The notes beneath the pieces are model-generated. The model ran no database searches. It saw only the letters and a program-made list of their open reading frames with translations, and was not told where the DNA came from. 64,000 bases of DNA from Pseudomonas sp. 6D_7.1_Bac1 (GTDB lineage Bacteria; Pseudomonadota; Gammaproteobacteria; Pseudomonadales; Pseudomonadaceae), in the NCBI RefSeq assembly GCF_025465945.1, contig NZ_JANLNW010000074.1:124001-188000 (forward strand). Direction: 5' to 3'. Of this stretch, positions 16,355-25,248 are shown in pieces. Position 1 is the first letter of the stretch, and each line of letters opens with the position of its first letter. A program made the translations under genes and the position numbers.

Positions 16355-17203
16355 TCATTTGAATTCGACGGGGAAGCCAATCTCTGGAGACGGAAGATCG
16401 ACGCCAAACCACTGCTTGAAGGACGCCGCGTAGGTCGGGAACTCAACGCCGGTCATGGCTTCATGCAAGACGGTATTGACGAAGTTCAGCCAGTCCTGAT
16501 CGCCGCGTTTGACCGCACAGGCGTAGGTCTGTGGACTCCAGGCGTACGCCGGGCTGCGATAGCGGCCGGGATTCTGCACCATCAGGTACTTGATCGAGGA
16601 CTGGTCGGTGGCGGCGGCATCGGCCCGGCCCGAATTCACGGCCTGGTAGATCAGGTCCTGGCTGTCGTACTGATCGACCTTGGCCTTGGGCAGCGCCTGG
16701 TGCACCAACTCTTCGGCATAGACGTTTTGCAGCACGGCCACGGTGACGCTGTCGCCGGCGGCCCGCATGTCTTCGATTTCCTTGTACTTGCTGTTGGCCG
16801 GCAGCAACAGGGCCACGCCTTCACGGTAGTACGGCAGGGTGAACGCCACTTGCTGCGCACGGCTGGCGGTGACGGTAATGAACTGGCAACTCATATCGAC
16901 CTTATCGGTCAGCAGGTTGGGAATCCGCGCATCGGACGACTGCACCACGAACTCGACCTTGCTCGGGTCATTGAACAAACCCTTGGCGACCATCCGCCCG
17001 ATGTCGATATCAAAACCCTGCAACTTGCCGTCCGCACCCTGGAAGTGCCATGGCGCGTTGGTGCTGCCCGTACCCACAATCAAATGCCCGCGCTTCAACA
17101 CATTGTCGAGCTTGCTGTCCGCCGCCTGGGCAAGGCCCACGGCAGAGGCTGAAGCCGCAAAGAGAAAAACGCACGCTGTAAACAAGGAAAGTCGACGCTG
17201 CAT
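16355..17203 (-). CDS. Polar amino acid ABC transporter, periplasmic substrate-binding protein
   Basis: A 282-residue type II solute-binding protein. It has a clear Sec signal peptide with likely cleavage after GLAQA near residue 27, then GTGSTNAPWHF and GFDIDIGRMVAKGL typical of the family. I start at the ATG at 17203: an in-frame GTG nine bases earlier overlaps the GGAG ribosome-binding site, which sits 8 bp from the ATG. It is the first gene of the transporter operon and lies downstream of a candidate IclR operator. Ligand unknown; see the deaminase-like gene for a proposal. Confidence 0.93.
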   Translation of the reverse strand: MQRRLSLFTACVFLFAASASAVGLAQAADSKLDNVLKRGHLIVGTGSTNAPWHFQGADGKLQGFDIDIGRMVAKGLFNDPSKVEFVVQSSDARIPNLLTDKVDMSCQFITVTASRAQQVAFTLPYYREGVALLLPANSKYKEIEDMRAAGDSVTVAVLQNVYAEELVHQALPKAKVDQYDSQDLIYQAVNSGRADAAATDQSSIKYLMVQNPGRYRSPAYAWSPQTYACAVKRGDQDWLNFVNTVLHEAMTGVEFPTYAASFKQWFGVDLPSPEIGFPVEFK

Positions 17204-17228
17204 GACGGGCACTCCAGGATGATGTGTA

Positions 17229-17244
17229 TTCCGCTATACCGGAA
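17229..17244. promoter_or_regulatory. Candidate IclR-type operator upstream of the ABC transporter genes
   Basis: TTCCGCTATACCGGAA is a 16-bp palindrome with 14 symmetrical positions, centred about 33 bp upstream of the binding-protein start. Its TTCCG/CGGAA arms resemble operators of several IclR-family regulators, and an IclR gene belongs to the same cluster. A half-site ACGGAAT follows at about 17259. The rest of the gap to 17454 shows nothing I can name. Confidence 0.5.
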
Positions 17245-17454
17245 CTTGGTATGTAACAACGGAATAGACAGCAGAAAGTGTGCCACAGGCCTGCAGGGAA
17301 ATCCCACGGCAATTGAAATATGTATTGAATCAACGGGATGCGCGAAAGCGCGAAATCGGCGTTACCAAACGACGCAGCGCACAAGCGCTACCGTTGGCTA
17401 CAGACGCGGGTACTTGGGCCACATTGGGGGGGCACATTATTCAAATTCGGGTGT

Positions 17455-17736
17455 TTAACGCTTAACGGCCTCGTCATAAACTTTTCCTCGCTCCCTCTTC
17501 CCTACTGCGATAACCGTCACAACCAACACCTCATCCACCACTCGATACACCAACCGGTATCCAGCACTACGAAGCGTGATCTTGTATGCATTGCCCAGTC
17601 CACTCAACCGATCCGCTGGAACGTGCGGGTTAACCAGTCGCTCCTGAAGCTTCTTCTTGAACTGTTCCCTCAATGTCGCGCCAAGCTTTTGCCACTCCTT
17701 CCACGCTTTTTCAGAAAACTCCAGTTCATAGGTCAT
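17455..17736 (-). CDS. RelE/StbE-family toxin of a type II toxin-antitoxin pair
   Basis: A 93-residue protein of the RelE/ParE fold: YELEFSEKAWKEWQKL opens the domain, LSGLGNAYKITLRSAGYRLV is the central signature, and VIAVGKRERGKVYDEA ends it. Members usually cleave mRNA at the ribosome. The ATG at 17736 lies inside the 3' end of the antitoxin gene (11-bp overlap), so translation is coupled and the antitoxin is made first. It begins with MTYELEF, the normal family start. Activity is inferred from the family. Confidence 0.9.
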   Translation of the reverse strand: MTYELEFSEKAWKEWQKLGATLREQFKKKLQERLVNPHVPADRLSGLGNAYKITLRSAGYRLVYRVVDEVLVVTVIAVGKRERGKVYDEAVKR

Positions 17737-17974
17737 CGAGAGAAACCTTGATCGTTGGATCGTTTTCTCGTTCGCGGGAAAGGGCGACCAGTTCCATGTC
17801 CTCAAGTCGGTCCATCATCGCTTCATACTCTTTGGCAGGGACGCAGTAGAAAGCGGGTTCATTTCGGTTAAGAATCGCAACGGACAACCCGCCACCAGCA
17901 GCGACCGTCCCCATGGGGTTTTTCTTCAGTTCGGAAATGCTCGCTACCACTTGAGAAAGCACGATGTGTGTCAT
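17726..17974 (-). CDS. Phd/YefM (StbD-like) antitoxin
   Basis: An 82-residue antitoxin: the N-terminal part (VVASISELKKNPMGTV) is the Phd/YefM DNA-binding fold and the acidic C-terminus would wrap the toxin. ATG at 17974 has a strong AAGGAG site. It precedes and overlaps the RelE-type toxin gene, the usual order, and probably represses its own promoter in the 17975-18100 region. Confidence 0.9.
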   Translation of the reverse strand: MTHIVLSQVVASISELKKNPMGTVAAGGGLSVAILNRNEPAFYCVPAKEYEAMMDRLEDMELVALSRERENDPTIKVSLDDL

Positions 17975-18097
17975 GACGCTGCTCCTTGAAGTGCTTTTAA
18001 TAGCGCCAAAAATAGCACTCTGAACAGCATCTGGCTTCTACCCTTTTGTCATAAGCGTCGCAATACCTTGTCGGCAGTGCCTGATTCAGAGCCCTAC

Positions 18098-18113
18098 CTG
18101 TCAACTCTGACAG
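18098..18113. promoter_or_regulatory. LexA-box-like palindrome upstream of the thioredoxin-like gene
   Basis: CTGTCAACTCTGACAG has the CTG-N10-CAG frame of gamma-proteobacterial SOS boxes and perfect six-base arms, but lacks the AT-rich TATATA centre. It is 77 bp upstream of the gene at 18190. A weak candidate only; another regulator could use it. The rest of 17975-18189 shows no further gene. Confidence 0.25.
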
Positions 18114-18189
18114 TAGACGCGCCCTGCGGACGGCATTAGCGTTATTGCGCGCCTTCTCTTCGTCTTGCGGCTGAACAAGGAAGACTTCA

Positions 18190-18642
18190 ATGAGCCCGAT
18201 CGCCAACCATCTCGCACCGCAATACCGCCGGGCATTGAAGACCTATCGCCCGGTCGTCCTGTATTTCGGCAATCAGCATTGTTATGCCTGCGAAGTCGCC
18301 GGGCCGATTTTTCGGGCAACAGCCAAGGCCTATAAAGATCGCGCCGAGATCTACATGTTGAATACCGGTGAATCTCCCCGCCACCCCGAGGTCACCGGCA
18401 CCCCCACCGTGTTGTTCTATCGCGACGCAAGACTCTTGAAGAAACTCAAAGGCTTTGAAAATGCAGAGGCCCTGGAGGCTGTCTTTACCCGCCTCATTGG
18501 CAAGGCACGTCGCACCTCTGTGGTGCGCAAACCTCGCCATGATCTGTCGTGGTTGCGGCAGACCCTCGGCACTTTGCGCACCGTTGCGCGAGCGCATCAG
18601 CTGCTCGCTCATCGAGCCACCGTCATCAGCAAAAATCGCTGA
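18190..18642 (+). CDS. Thioredoxin-like protein
   Basis: A 150-residue protein with a thioredoxin fold. The redox motif is CYAC (in FGNQHCYACEVAGP, near residues 36-39), and the cis-proline lies in TGTPTVLFYR near 77. There is no signal peptide, so it should be cytoplasmic. The C-terminal 45 residues are basic (Arg/Lys/His rich) and outside the fold. ATG at 18190 follows AAGGAAG. The CYAC dipeptide differs from the classic CGPC, so it may be a reductase for a particular partner. The partner is unknown and the downstream wecB gene is not obviously connected. Confidence 0.75.
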   Translation: MSPIANHLAPQYRRALKTYRPVVLYFGNQHCYACEVAGPIFRATAKAYKDRAEIYMLNTGESPRHPEVTGTPTVLFYRDARLLKKLKGFENAEALEAVFTRLIGKARRTSVVRKPRHDLSWLRQTLGTLRTVARAHQLLAHRATVISKNR

Positions 18643-18758
18643 GCAGCTCAAAAGCGTATTGGACAACCCTCCGATCCACTGCTTTCATTCAATGGACCGA
18701 TTGAAAAATGTTCGCTCAACCCGTGAGGTGCGAGCAGCGTATCGGTTCAGGAGGGTCA

Positions 18759-19913
18759 ATGTCGTTCAAAGTCATGATGGTTTTCGGCACCCGCCCGGAA
18801 GCCATCAAGATGGCCCCGCTGGCCCGGGTTCTGCGTCACTGGCCCGGCATCGAGTTGAACATCTGCTCCACCGGCCAGCACCGGGAAATGCTCAAGCAGG
18901 TGCTCGACTCGTTCGAGTTGACGGTCGATGAAGACTTGCAGGTGATGACCCAGGGCCAGTCCCTCAACGGCCTCTCCGAACAACTGCTGGTGCACCTCGA
19001 TAAGGCCTATGAACGCGTGCAACCGGACATCGTGCTGGTCCACGGCGACACCACGACCAGTTTCATCGCCGCCCTCGCCGCCTTCTATCGCCATTTGCCC
19101 ATCGGCCATGTCGAGGCCGGTCTGCGCACCGGTAACTTGCGCGCCCCCTGGCCGGAAGAAGCCAACCGACACCTGACCGCGGTCATTGCCGACCTGCACT
19201 TTCCACCGACCACCAAGGCCGAAGACAACCTGCTGCGCGAAGGCGTGCTCAAGGCCAACATCGAAGTCACCGGCAACACGGTGATCGATGCACTGGTGTG
19301 GATGCGCAATCACCAGCAGGACACCCACTGGCACCCGGCCGTCGACTCGCCGCTGGCGGTGCTCGACGACACTCGGCGAATGGTCTTGATCACAGGGCAT
19401 CGCCGGGAGAACTTCGGCGGTGGTTTCCGCAACATCTGCCTCGCCCTTGCCACCCTCGCAGAGCATTACCCCGATGTGCAATTCGTCTACCCGGTGCACC
19501 TCAATCCGCAGGTGCAAAACGCGGTGTATAGCGTGCTTTCCAACAAACCCAACATTTATCTGATTGCGCCGCAGGATTACCAGCATTTCGTCTGGCTGAT
19601 GGGACACGCGCATTTCATCCTCACTGATTCCGGTGGCATCCAAGAGGAAGCCCCGGCCATCGGCAAACCGCTGCTGGTACTGCGCGATGTCACCGAACGG
19701 CCTTCCGTGCTCGAAGGCGGCACCGTGCTGCTGGTGGGCACCGATACCGACCGCATCGTCAAGGAGGCCAGCCTGTTGCTCGATGACGACGCCACGTTCC
19801 AACGCATGAGCCGCATTCACAGCCCGTATGGCGATGGCCACGCCAGCGAACGTATCGCCAATCGCCTCTGCATCTGGCTGAAACACCGCTCGGTGGCGGG
19901 TAAAGCAGTATGA
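18759..19913 (+). CDS. wecB: UDP-N-acetylglucosamine 2-epimerase (non-hydrolysing)
   Basis: A 384-residue cytoplasmic epimerase interconverting UDP-GlcNAc and UDP-ManNAc. GTRPEAIKM at 9-17, LVHGDTTTS, GHVEAGLRTGN, GHRRENFG and TDSGGIQEEA are all family motifs in the correct order. The ATG at 18759 follows AGGAGGG; an upstream in-frame start adds an unrelated leader. Its stop overlaps the nfrB start by 4 bp (ATGA), so it is dedicated to this operon. In E. coli, WecB-made UDP-ManNAc feeds the NfrB-dependent glycan, which explains the gene's presence here. Confidence 0.94.
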   Translation: MSFKVMMVFGTRPEAIKMAPLARVLRHWPGIELNICSTGQHREMLKQVLDSFELTVDEDLQVMTQGQSLNGLSEQLLVHLDKAYERVQPDIVLVHGDTTTSFIAALAAFYRHLPIGHVEAGLRTGNLRAPWPEEANRHLTAVIADLHFPPTTKAEDNLLREGVLKANIEVTGNTVIDALVWMRNHQQDTHWHPAVDSPLAVLDDTRRMVLITGHRRENFGGGFRNICLALATLAEHYPDVQFVYPVHLNPQVQNAVYSVLSNKPNIYLIAPQDYQHFVWLMGHAHFILTDSGGIQEEAPAIGKPLLVLRDVTERPSVLEGGTVLLVGTDTDRIVKEASLLLDDDATFQRMSRIHSPYGDGHASERIANRLCIWLKHRSVAGKAV

Positions 19914-22084
19914 GCCTGGGGCTTGTCGATTTTTTTGCATATGTACTGTTTGGCCTGAAATACCTTGCGATCACCTTGGCCTTGTTGATGTTCGTGCTGG
20001 GTCTGGATGACCTGTTCATCGACCTGATTTACTGGAGCCGCAAACTGATCCGGCGCTGGCGGATCTACGAAAAATACAAGCGCGCCGATGAACAGCGGCT
20101 GTATGAGATCCCCGAGAAACCCCTGGCGATCATGGTCCCGGCGTGGAACGAAGTCGGCGTGGTCGGTGAGATGGCGCGGCTCGCGGCTTCGACCCTCGAC
20201 TACGAGAACTACCAGATCTTTGTCGGCACCTACCCCAACGACGCCGAGACCCAGGCCGACGTCGATGCCGTGTGCCAGCACTATCCCAACGTGCATAAAG
20301 TGGTCTGCGCCCGACCCGGGCCGACCAGCAAGGCTGACTGCCTGAACAACATCATCGACACGATATTTCGTTTTGAAAGCGAAGCGAAAATCGAGTTCGC
20401 CGGGTTCATCCTGCACGATGCCGAAGACGTGATTTCGCCCATGGAATTGCGCCTGTTCAATTACCTGCTGCCGAGCAAGGACCTGGTCCAGATTCCGGTC
20501 TACCCCTACGCGCCGCAATGGAACGGCTTCACCGCCGGGCACTATGTCGATGAATTCGCCGAGAACCACGGCAAGGACGTGATCGTGCGCGAGGCGCTGA
20601 CCGGCCAGGTGCCGAGCGCTGGTGTGGGCACCTGTTTCAGCCGCAAGGCGATCAGCGCCCTGCTGGAAGACGGCGATGGAATCGCCTTCGACGTACAGAG
20701 CCTGACCGAAGACTACGACATCGGTTTCCGCCTCAAGCAAAAAGGCATGAAGTGCATCTTCGCCCGCTACTCGGTCACCGACCCGAAACTGGCGCTGGAA
20801 CAGAAGTGGGTCCTGGGTATGAACCGCGTGTTCTCCCAGGTCATTTGCGTACGCGAACATTTCCCGCGTGATCTGCAACACGCGATCCGGCAAAAATCGC
20901 GCTGGATCGTCGGCATCGTGTTCCAGGGCACCAAAAACCTCGGCTGGAGCAGCAAGGGCTCGCTGAACTATTTCCTCTGGCGCGACCGCCGGGGCCTGAT
21001 CGCCTACCTGCTGAGCTTTATGGTCAACCTGTTGCTTCTGGTGTTGCTGAGCATGTGGCTGGTGACGCTGCTCTCCCCCGAGGCCTGGCGTTTCCCCTCC
21101 ATCCTGTCCGAAAGCCCATTGCTGTCGACGCTGCTCTGGCTCAATGGCCTGATGCTGCTCAACCGTCTGTTCCAGCGCGCCTGGTTCGTCACCCGCTTCT
21201 ACGGTCTGGGTCAGGGCCTGCTGTCGGCGCCACGGATGATGTGGAGCAACTTCGTCAATTTCTTCGCCAACCTGCGCGCCTTGCGTCAGGTGATGGAAAT
21301 GGGTGATTCGCGCCGCGTGGCCTGGGACAAAACCACCCACGAGTTCCCTGCCCTGGCCAAGGCCCAACGCACACCGCTGGGTCATCGACTGGTCGAAAAA
21401 GGCCTGCTGACCGAAGAGCAACTGGAAGCCGCGATCACCAACCCGGTGCGCCGCCGCCTCGGTCATGAACTGCTGCTGCGCGAGCACATCAACAGTACCC
21501 AACTGGTCGAAACCCTGGCCGAGCAACTGGACCTGGAATGGGCGCCGCTCAATCCGTTCAAGCTCGACAAACAGCTGATCGAGCGCATGCCGCGCAAAGT
21601 CGCGACCCACTACGGCGTGTTGCCGGTCGCCGAAGAAGGCAAAACCCTGGTGCTGGCCTCCGAAGGTCCGGTCAGCCAGGTTTCCCTGGGCGCCATCAGC
21701 CGTCAATTGAAACGCCCGGTTCGCTGCCGTCTGGCACCGCAGGGCCGAGTCACGCTGGGTATCCGCTACTGGTACCCGAGCCCGCTGCAAAACGAGGAAG
21801 TCCGTCACATGCTGTACGTGCTTGAGCGTCATCAGGACGATGAAGCCCTGTTGGAGCGCGTCGGCCACCACCAGATATTGCTCGGCAATCTGCTGCAAGT
21901 GCGCGGCATGGTCCCGGCAACGCTGTTCAATCAAGCGCTGATCGACTTCGACGCTGAGCGCATGTCGCTGGGTGATCACCTGATCGAACGCGGCATGATC
22001 ACCCCAGAGATTCTGCAACAGGCGCTGGCCGAGCAATCCGCTGAACAACAAGCGGCTTTCCGCATTGCCCGGGAGGTCGCATGA
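19910..22084 (+). CDS. nfrB: NfrB-like inner-membrane glycosyltransferase with c-di-GMP-binding MshEN repeats
   Basis: A 724-residue processive family-2 glycosyltransferase. A membrane segment lies near residues 10-35; the catalytic domain has VPAWNE, the acidic HDAEDV, Thr266-Glu-Asp (TEDYDIGFRLK) and Q328KSRW332, the QxxRW motif of cellulose-synthase-like enzymes. Membrane helices follow at about 355-450. The C-terminal third carries MshEN-like motifs: PLGHRLVEKGLLTEEQL and RLGHELLLREHINSTQL at about 489-545, then ILLGNLLQVRGM and SLGDHLIERGMITPEIL at about 656-710. MshEN domains bind cyclic di-GMP, and E. coli NfrB is activated this way. It should polymerise a ManNAc-containing glycan across the inner membrane. 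Both ends overlap neighbours by 4 bp. Confidence 0.92.
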   Translation: MSLGLVDFFAYVLFGLKYLAITLALLMFVLGLDDLFIDLIYWSRKLIRRWRIYEKYKRADEQRLYEIPEKPLAIMVPAWNEVGVVGEMARLAASTLDYENYQIFVGTYPNDAETQADVDAVCQHYPNVHKVVCARPGPTSKADCLNNIIDTIFRFESEAKIEFAGFILHDAEDVISPMELRLFNYLLPSKDLVQIPVYPYAPQWNGFTAGHYVDEFAENHGKDVIVREALTGQVPSAGVGTCFSRKAISALLEDGDGIAFDVQSLTEDYDIGFRLKQKGMKCIFARYSVTDPKLALEQKWVLGMNRVFSQVICVREHFPRDLQHAIRQKSRWIVGIVFQGTKNLGWSSKGSLNYFLWRDRRGLIAYLLSFMVNLLLLVLLSMWLVTLLSPEAWRFPSILSESPLLSTLLWLNGLMLLNRLFQRAWFVTRFYGLGQGLLSAPRMMWSNFVNFFANLRALRQVMEMGDSRRVAWDKTTHEFPALAKAQRTPLGHRLVEKGLLTEEQLEAAITNPVRRRLGHELLLREHINSTQLVETLAEQLDLEWAPLNPFKLDKQLIERMPRKVATHYGVLPVAEEGKTLVLASEGPVSQVSLGAISRQLKRPVRCRLAPQGRVTLGIRYWYPSPLQNEEVRHMLYVLERHQDDEALLERVGHHQILLGNLLQVRGMVPATLFNQALIDFDAERMSLGDHLIERGMITPEILQQALAEQSAEQQAAFRIAREVA

Positions 22085-25000
22085 GGTCAGGTATTCGTCA
22101 TCACGTGGCGCTCGGCAGCCTGTTGCTGAGCCTGAGTGCCGCCAGTTGGGTAGAAGCGGCGCCACTGAGCGATTTCGAGCAGTTCCGCAGCTTCCCCTAC
22201 ATGGACCGCAGTTACCGCGAAGCAAAAAAAGGCAACTGGGCTGAAGTCGAACGACTGATGCGCCACTTGCTGGCCAAGGTCCCGAAAAACGACGAGGCCA
22301 GGGCGATGTTGGTCGAGGCCCTGGCCAAACAACGGCGCTACAAGGACGCCGTCCAGGCGTTGCCGGACAACCCGGAAAACAGCGACGCCCTGCTCAATCT
22401 GCGCCTGACCTGGATCGAACAGGACCCGCCGACCTCCGAACAGGTCGAAAACTGGATGGCCACCAGCCCCCTCAATCAGCGTGTGCAACTGTGGCAGGCC
22501 TACAGTTTGAGCCTGGCCAAGTTCGGTGGTGCGCTCAAAGCCCGCAACTGGCTGGCGCAACTGTCGCCAAAGGGTGATGACAGCATCCTGCGTCTGGCCC
22601 GCTCCAACTGGTCCGAGCAACTGCGCGACTCGAACGGCACCATCGAGGAGCTCGCACCGTTGGCCGCGCGTAAACAACTCGATGCCGAAGGCTGGCAACG
22701 GCTGGCCAACGCCTATGTGCAACGTCTCGAAGAAAAGCCCTTGCAGGACCTGTTGCAGCAGGCGCCGACCCCGGAAGCGGCACGCAAGGCGCGTCTGGCG
22801 ATGGTCGATCGAGCGATTGCCATGGGCCACGTCCAACAAGCCCAACGCTGGATGCAATCACTGCCGGCCGCCGACCTTGCCGATCCGGCCCAACGCCAAC
22901 GGCTGTGGGAACTGGCGCGGCAAACCGGCGACACGTCGACCGTGCAACGTCTAAGCAGCGAGTTGCAGCGCCCGTGCCTGGAAACCGCAGAATGGCTGTC
23001 GCGTCGCGACCCGCAAGCGGCACTCGTCCAGTTGCGTGGCTGCTCGCCCAGTGATGATCCGCAGACCTGGCTAGTCCTTGCGCAACGCCTGCAAGCCACC
23101 GACCTGCTGCAAAGCCAGCGCCTGCCCGAACCCTGGGACAGCAAACGCCGCGAGCGTTTGCTTGATGTCTGGCAGGCACAGGGACAAAACGACAAAGTCA
23201 TGGCCTGGCTCGCCAGCCAACCGCAAACCGGCGACGTGGTGAAGCGCCGTGCCGAGCTGCTTCAGGCGCTGGGCCGTAACCGCGAAGCGGCGATGCTGTG
23301 GGAACGGCATTACCAGCTGACCGGCAACCTCGGTTCACTCAATCAAGCCACCTACCTGGCGCTTAACAATGGCCAGCGTGATCACGCGCAGCAGTTGCTG
23401 GAAGAGGCCTTTGACCGCCACGGCGCACGCTTGCCGGCGGCCATGTTGCAGCGTCTGGCCGGGCTCTACGGCTCGTCGTCGACGTCGACTCCTGCCCAGC
23501 AGGAACGCATGGCCTTGTTGTTAAACCGGGTCGACGCTGCGACACGCGGCCAATTGCTCGGACAACTGGCAGAGAACGGCCAGTGCGACGCGGTACGCCA
23601 GGCGATCGGTGCGCAGCCCGCCGATGCCGGCGAATTCCGTGCCCTGGGTCGCTGCGCCATGCCCAACCTGCCGGGTGAAGCGGTGGTCTATTACCAGGCT
23701 GCACAAAAGCTCGGTGATCGCGCCAGTCGCTTGCCGCTGGCCTACGCCCTCGAAGCGTCCGGCGACTCGGCAGGCGCTCTGCGCATCTGGCGCAGCGTGC
23801 CGGACAGCGCGCTCACCGAGAATGCCCGCCTCACCGCCAGCCGCAGCGCATTGACTGTTGGTGACACCCACGCCGCCGAACACTATTGGCAGCAAAGCAG
23901 CACCCGTGGCAGTAACGAATGGGCTCTTGGCGCGGCGATCGCCCAGGCCCAGGGCAACAACGCACTGGCCCTTGAGCGTCAGCGTCAGGCCTTACAGCAA
24001 TCCCCTGACGCCGGGCATTTCTATGCCGCCTCGGTGACCGCGCAAAAGGCCGGCGATCTGCCGCAAAGCACAGCGTGGCTGGCCGAAGCGGTCCGTCGCG
24101 ACCCGAAAAACCCGCGCTACAGCGCCGACTACGGCATGCGCCTGGCCGGGGCCGAAACCCGGCAAGAACGGGCCCGCGCCATCCCGTATCTGCAAACCGC
24201 GACCGGTAACTTCCCTGAAGACTACAGCCTCGGTGAAACCCTGGCCTGGCGCTACGACGAAGTCGAAGACAGCGCCTCGGCACGCAAGGAACTGCGCCGG
24301 GTCATCGATCTGGAGCAGAACCCGGTGGCCGGTGATGACGACAGCGGCAGCCTTGAAGCGCGCCGCTATCGTCAGCGGCGCGCTCACGAAACCCTGTCCA
24401 GACGTGACAGCCGAACCCTTGCCAGCACCTGGTCACCGGCCGGGGTTTCGACCAACGACATCCTGCGCCCCGACAATACCCAAGGCACTGCGCGCCACGC
24501 CGCCTCGCAAAACGTGCAAATCGCGATGTGGGACCATGCCCTGGGTGATGAACCAAGCCGCGCCGGCAGTACGCTGTCGGTGTATGGCCGGGCGTTGCTG
24601 GGTGGCGCGGGTCGCTCCAGTTACGCAGAATCCGTCGGCACAGGCCTGGGCTTGCGCTACAAACCCTGGGGTACGGCGAACATCAACTTTTACGCCGAGG
24701 TCTACAAACAGAACACGTTCAACGACCAGGACAAGCAAGGCCTGAGTCTGGGTGAGCTCCTCAACCCGAATCAGCTCTGGGACCAGCTCAACGACCACCG
24801 TAAAGACGGCCACACCGACACCGACTATCTGCTGCGCGCCACCGCTTCGTTCCTCGATCAAGGCCGGTTCCGCAACGATTGGCGGGTCGATGAAAGCGAC
24901 TGGGAAGAGCGCTTTCTCTACCTCGACGCGGCGTGGTGGACCAAGGCCGGCGACCATCAATGGCTGTCGCGTTTCCAGCAAGGACACGCCTGGAAGCTGC

Positions 25001-25248
25001 CGTTCAACAGCGCGCAAACCCTCATGCCGTATGGCTTCCTCGAGTTCGCCAGTCAGGACCCGAGCAATGACTGGCGCCAGGACCTGCGTACCGGTCTCGG
25101 CCTGCGTTGGCAATGGTGGTTCGACGATGACATCTACAACGCCTACCGCGCGCACCTGACCGTGCGCACCGAGTATCAGCAATCGTTGGGCGGCAATTTG
25201 TATGAAGGTGGCAATGGTGTGCTACTGGGCGTGGAGCTGAACTTCTGA
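22081..25248 (+). CDS. nfrA: NfrA-like outer-membrane glycan export protein (phage N4 receptor family)
   Basis: A 1055-residue protein with a signal peptide ending near residue 28 (SWVEA-AP), a long alpha-helical TPR-like periplasmic region up to about residue 780, and a C-terminal beta-barrel ending GVELNF with a terminal aromatic residue. This is the plan of BcsC/PgaA-type exporters and of E. coli NfrA, the outer-membrane receptor of phage N4. The start overlaps nfrB by 4 bp (ATGA) and the stop overlaps the next start by one base (TGATG). It probably exports the NfrB product and could serve as a phage receptor. Confidence 0.9.
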   Translation: MRSGIRHHVALGSLLLSLSAASWVEAAPLSDFEQFRSFPYMDRSYREAKKGNWAEVERLMRHLLAKVPKNDEARAMLVEALAKQRRYKDAVQALPDNPENSDALLNLRLTWIEQDPPTSEQVENWMATSPLNQRVQLWQAYSLSLAKFGGALKARNWLAQLSPKGDDSILRLARSNWSEQLRDSNGTIEELAPLAARKQLDAEGWQRLANAYVQRLEEKPLQDLLQQAPTPEAARKARLAMVDRAIAMGHVQQAQRWMQSLPAADLADPAQRQRLWELARQTGDTSTVQRLSSELQRPCLETAEWLSRRDPQAALVQLRGCSPSDDPQTWLVLAQRLQATDLLQSQRLPEPWDSKRRERLLDVWQAQGQNDKVMAWLASQPQTGDVVKRRAELLQALGRNREAAMLWERHYQLTGNLGSLNQATYLALNNGQRDHAQQLLEEAFDRHGARLPAAMLQRLAGLYGSSSTSTPAQQERMALLLNRVDAATRGQLLGQLAENGQCDAVRQAIGAQPADAGEFRALGRCAMPNLPGEAVVYYQAAQKLGDRASRLPLAYALEASGDSAGALRIWRSVPDSALTENARLTASRSALTVGDTHAAEHYWQQSSTRGSNEWALGAAIAQAQGNNALALERQRQALQQSPDAGHFYAASVTAQKAGDLPQSTAWLAEAVRRDPKNPRYSADYGMRLAGAETRQERARAIPYLQTATGNFPEDYSLGETLAWRYDEVEDSASARKELRRVIDLEQNPVAGDDDSGSLEARRYRQRRAHETLSRRDSRTLASTWSPAGVSTNDILRPDNTQGTARHAASQNVQIAMWDHALGDEPSRAGSTLSVYGRALLGGAGRSSYAESVGTGLGLRYKPWGTANINFYAEVYKQNTFNDQDKQGLSLGELLNPNQLWDQLNDHRKDGHTDTDYLLRATASFLDQGRFRNDWRVDESDWEERFLYLDAAWWTKAGDHQWLSRFQQGHAWKLPFNSAQTLMPYGFLEFASQDPSNDWRQDLRTGLGLRWQWWFDDDIYNAYRAHLTVRTEYQQSLGGNLYEGGNGVLLGVELNF

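Noticed and set aside
17997..18206. A 69-residue minus-strand open frame upstream of the thioredoxin-like gene
   Set aside because: It overlaps the thioredoxin-like gene start and has no ribosome site or recognisable pattern.
19817..22225. An 802-residue open frame on the minus strand opposite nfrB
   Set aside because: It is the antisense shadow of nfrB and a neighbour in a GC-rich genome; the plus-strand frame has motifs, ribosome sites and coupled overlaps.
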